A stretch of 64,000 bases of DNA. Origin: Cytophagales bacterium (GTDB taxonomy: Bacteria; Bacteroidota; Bacteroidia; Cytophagales; Cyclobacteriaceae). Positions 62,029 to 64,000 of the stretch are shown one piece after another (the first letter of the stretch is position 1; the number at the start of each line of letters is the position of its first letter). Location of the stretch: the NCBI GenBank assembly GCA_033344775.1, contig JAWPMT010000005.1:434001-498000 (forward strand). The letters are read 5' to 3'. Under the pieces are notes generated by a model that was not told the origin of the DNA, did no database searches, and worked only from the letters and a program-made list of their open reading frames with translations. Both the position numbers and the translations under genes were made by a program.

Positions 62029-62402
62029 CCTTTTACGTTTTGGCTCTTGATGAATTGATTCACCACCTGATCACTGCTAATCGAATACATGGATAGTAAA
62101 TCATATCCCGATTTGATGAAAGTATCCACTGCACGAATCTTCATCACATTGTTCAGATCATGCAATCGGTCCAATTCGAAAACCAGATCATTCATTACCT
62201 CTTCCAAACTCTCCAAGGCTGACCAGAAGGTGCGCTCATTTTTAGCGTTGAGGAGTCGGACAAACAAGCGATGAATCTGCCCGGCACTCCTTTTGAGTAA
62301 CGTCGCAAATTCCATCACATCAGCCTTGGGAATCAGCTCTGTGAGTCCCAATGCACGATCCTGAAATCGCTGGTTTTGTTTTTCAATTTGATCTAAAGTC
62401 AT
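62025..62402 (-). CDS. Small helical protein encoded within the cell-wall cluster
   Basis: 125 residues, not recognised. The whole chain is predicted helical by eye, with heptad-like spacing (TLLKRSAGQIHRLFVRLLNAKNERTFWSALESLEEVMNDLVFELDRLHDL), suggesting a helical bundle or coiled coil. No membrane segment or signal. It sits between mraY (30 bp away) and murD (overlap ATGA), so it is translated with the cell-wall enzymes. It is not one of the classic dcw genes. A structural or regulatory role in wall synthesis is plausible by position only. Confidence 0.75.
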   Translation of the reverse strand: MTLDQIEKQNQRFQDRALGLTELIPKADVMEFATLLKRSAGQIHRLFVRLLNAKNERTFWSALESLEEVMNDLVFELDRLHDLNNVMKIRAVDTFIKSGYDLLSMYSISSDQVVNQFIKSQNVKG

Positions 62403-62431
62403 AATCCAGGCGTTTAAGTCTCTTTAAGCAT

Positions 62432-63613
62432 TTATCTCAGTTTCAAAGTAGCCAGCGTGAAAATGGCCAGCAGGATCCCTACGATCCAAAACCTCGTCAC
62501 AATCTTGGCTTCTGCTAATTTTTTCTTTTGATAATGGTGATGTAATGGCGACATCAAAAACACGCGCCTTCCTTCACCGTATTTCTTTTTGGTGTATTTG
62601 AACCACGACACCTGTACGATCACAGATACCAGTTCTACCAGGAAAATCCCGCATAGAATAGGGATTAACAATTCTTTTCGGATTACTAAAGCCAGTACAG
62701 CAATTATTCCACCCAATGACAAGCTCCCTGTATCTCCCATGAATACCTGCGCCGGATAAGCATTGTACCAGAGGAAACCGACACAAGCACCTACAAACGC
62801 GGTACAAAAGATTACCAGCTCACCCGAATTAGGGATGTACATGATATTGAGATAATCTGCGAAAATGGCGTTTCCAGAGAGGTAAGCGAAAATGGCTAGA
62901 GTTAAGCCAATGATGGCTGAAGTACCAGCCGCAAGGCCGTCTATTCCATCTGTAATATTGGCACCATTCGATACTGCTGTAACAATAAAAATGATCAGTC
63001 CGATGTACAATACCCAGGTATAATCCGCCAGAAATCCAGGCAGTAACCAATTGTATTGAAACTCATTATCCTTGAAAAAAGGAATGGTTGTCAACAATGC
63101 TTTTTTATCCTCGAAAGAACCATCAGCAATAAACTCACGTACCACAACATCGTCATGAAAGACCATGACCAGCCCTACTAATAATCCAAGGCCTACCTGG
63201 CCGACCACTTTGAATTTACCTCGCAGGCCTTCTTTGTTTTTGCGCTTGATCTTCAGATAATCATCCAGGAATCCAATGACCCCCATCCAAAGTGCCGCAA
63301 TGATCAAAAGAATGATGTACACGTTTCCAATCCGGGCAAAAAGGATCGTGGGTAATACAATCGCAAGGATGATGATGATCCCGCCCATGGTAGGTGTCCC
63401 TTGCTTCTCCATCTGCCCCTCCAACCCCAGGTCACGAATGGACTCCCCAACCTGATAATTCTGAAGTTTCTTGATCAGGGTTTTCCCGAAGAAAATGGTA
63501 ATCAGCAAAGAGACAATTGCCGCCATACCCGCACGGAAAGAGATATACTGAAACACCCCTGCCCCAATCAGATCAAATTTTTGCTCCAAAAAATCAAACA
63601 GGTAATAGAGCAT
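62432..63613 (-). CDS. mraY: Phospho-MurNAc-pentapeptide translocase MraY
   Basis: 393 residues with about ten transmembrane helices. Family motifs are present: [13 protein letters not shown] (~75), [17 protein letters not shown] (~113), [14 protein letters not shown] (~218), [12 protein letters not shown] (~300) and the [12 protein letters not shown] histidine motif (~340). It transfers phospho-MurNAc-pentapeptide to undecaprenyl phosphate, making lipid I at the inner membrane. Its start shares one base with the murE stop (TAATG), so the two are coupled. Confidence 0.98.
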   Translation of the reverse strand: MLYYLFDFLEQKFDLIGAGVFQYISFRAGMAAIVSLLITIFFGKTLIKKLQNYQVGESIRDLGLEGQMEKQGTPTMGGIIIILAIVLPTILFARIGNVYIILLIIAALWMGVIGFLDDYLKIKRKNKEGLRGKFKVVGQVGLGLLVGLVMVFHDDVVVREFIADGSFEDKKALLTTIPFFKDNEFQYNWLLPGFLADYTWVLYIGLIIFIVTAVSNGANITDGIDGLAAGTSAIIGLTLAIFAYLSGNAIFADYLNIMYIPNSGELVIFCTAFVGACVGFLWYNAYPAQVFMGDTGSLSLGGIIAVLALVIRKELLIPILCGIFLVELVSVIVQVSWFKYTKKKYGEGRRVFLMSPLHHHYQKKKLAEAKIVTRFWIVGILLAIFTLATLKLR

Positions 63614-64000
63614 TATTGGTCATTTAGTATTTGGTTCAAAATCTCTTTATCGTCAAAGGGCATTCGCTCCCCATTGATCTCCTGATAATTTTCATGGCCT
63701 TTGCCCGCCACCAGAATGATGTCCTGCTCTGTGGCCAGGTTACATGCCACCCGAATTGCTTCTTTGCGATCGGTCACTTTCATCGTCTTACGCTCCTCTG
63801 ATTTGGGCACTCCCTGCATCATGTCCACAAGAATCAATTCCGGATCTTCCGTTCGTGGATTATCCGACGTAAGGATCACTTTATCACTAAACTTTGTAGC
63901 AATCCTTGCCATTTCAGGCCGCTTCTCTTTGTCTCTGTCTCCCCCACAGCCTACCACCGTGATCAACGTCTCATTTCGGGTTCGAACCCCTGTAATCGTG
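63613..64000 (-). CDS. murE: UDP-MurNAc-tripeptide synthetase MurE, C-terminal part (5' end outside window)
   Basis: The last ~129 codons of the gene. The frame is open to the window edge, so the internal ATG at 63966 is not the true start. Visible motifs of the MurE C-terminal domain: [28 protein letters not shown], then the substrate-specificity loop [13 protein letters not shown], and [10 protein letters not shown]. The DNPR motif is the one linked to meso-diaminopimelate as the added residue in gram-negative bacteria. It is first in line of the cluster part seen here. Confidence 0.96.
   Translation of the reverse strand, partial: TITGVRTRNETLITVVGCGGDRDKEKRPEMARIATKFSDKVILTSDNPRTEDPELILVDMMQGVPKSEERKTMKVTDRKEAIRVACNLATEQDIILVAGKGHENYQEINGERMPFDDKEILNQILNDQ

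Noticed and set aside
63613-63966. A separate 117-residue gene
   Set aside because: The frame is open upstream to the window edge and encodes the MurE C-terminal domain, so the ATG at 63966 is internal.

Overview
The window looks like chromosomal DNA of a Bacteroidota bacterium, probably Cytophagales-like. The evidence is the division and cell-wall gene order with a FtsZ ending in the Bacteroidota-type tail, an 800-residue-class MacB/FtsX permease with no ATPase, and two promoters that match the Bacteroidota sigma-A consensus (TTG, 19 bases, TAnnTTTG) exactly. No species name can be given from the sequence alone.

Region 1 (1-33417, all on the minus strand) is a large hybrid NRPS/PKS cluster. 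In transcription order it encodes: an A-MT-T protein; a FAAL-T-C-A-T-E protein; an APH-fold kinase; a MacB/FtsX permease; a SyrP/TauD-type Fe(II)/2-oxoglutarate oxygenase; a C-A-T-C-A-T protein; and a KS-AT-KR-ACP-C-A-T-E-C-A protein of at least 3928 residues that runs off the left edge. Three adenylation domains carry the same asparagine-like pocket. The assembly line appears to start with a fatty acid joined to D-Asn. That is the layout of the N-acyl-D-Asn prodrug leaders of colibactin, zwittermicin, xenocoumacin and amicoumacin, and the kinase in the cluster fits a self-resistance role. No release domain, MbtH protein or prodrug peptidase lies inside the window.

Region 2 (34401-47743) is a roughly 13.3 kb integrated element in the 3' end of a tRNA-Glu gene. 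It is bounded by a perfect 38-bp direct repeat. It carries a tyrosine recombinase next to the left end, paired arm-type repeats at both ends, an excisionase-like HTH protein, a split polymerase-A-like protein, an XRE regulator and a pair of unknown membrane/coiled-coil genes. Its right half is a defence operon in the order hsdR, phosphoribosyltransferase-like, hsdM, hsdS, SIR2-like.

Region 3 (47719-53095) is ordinary chromosome: tRNA-Glu, gapA with a clear promoter and terminator, two lipoproteins, a conserved protein of unknown function and a NeuD-type acyltransferase.

Region 4 (53118-64000, minus strand) is the division and cell-wall cluster murE, mraY, a small helical protein, murD, ftsW, murG, murC, ftsQ, ftsA, ftsZ, mostly overlapping or nearly touching.
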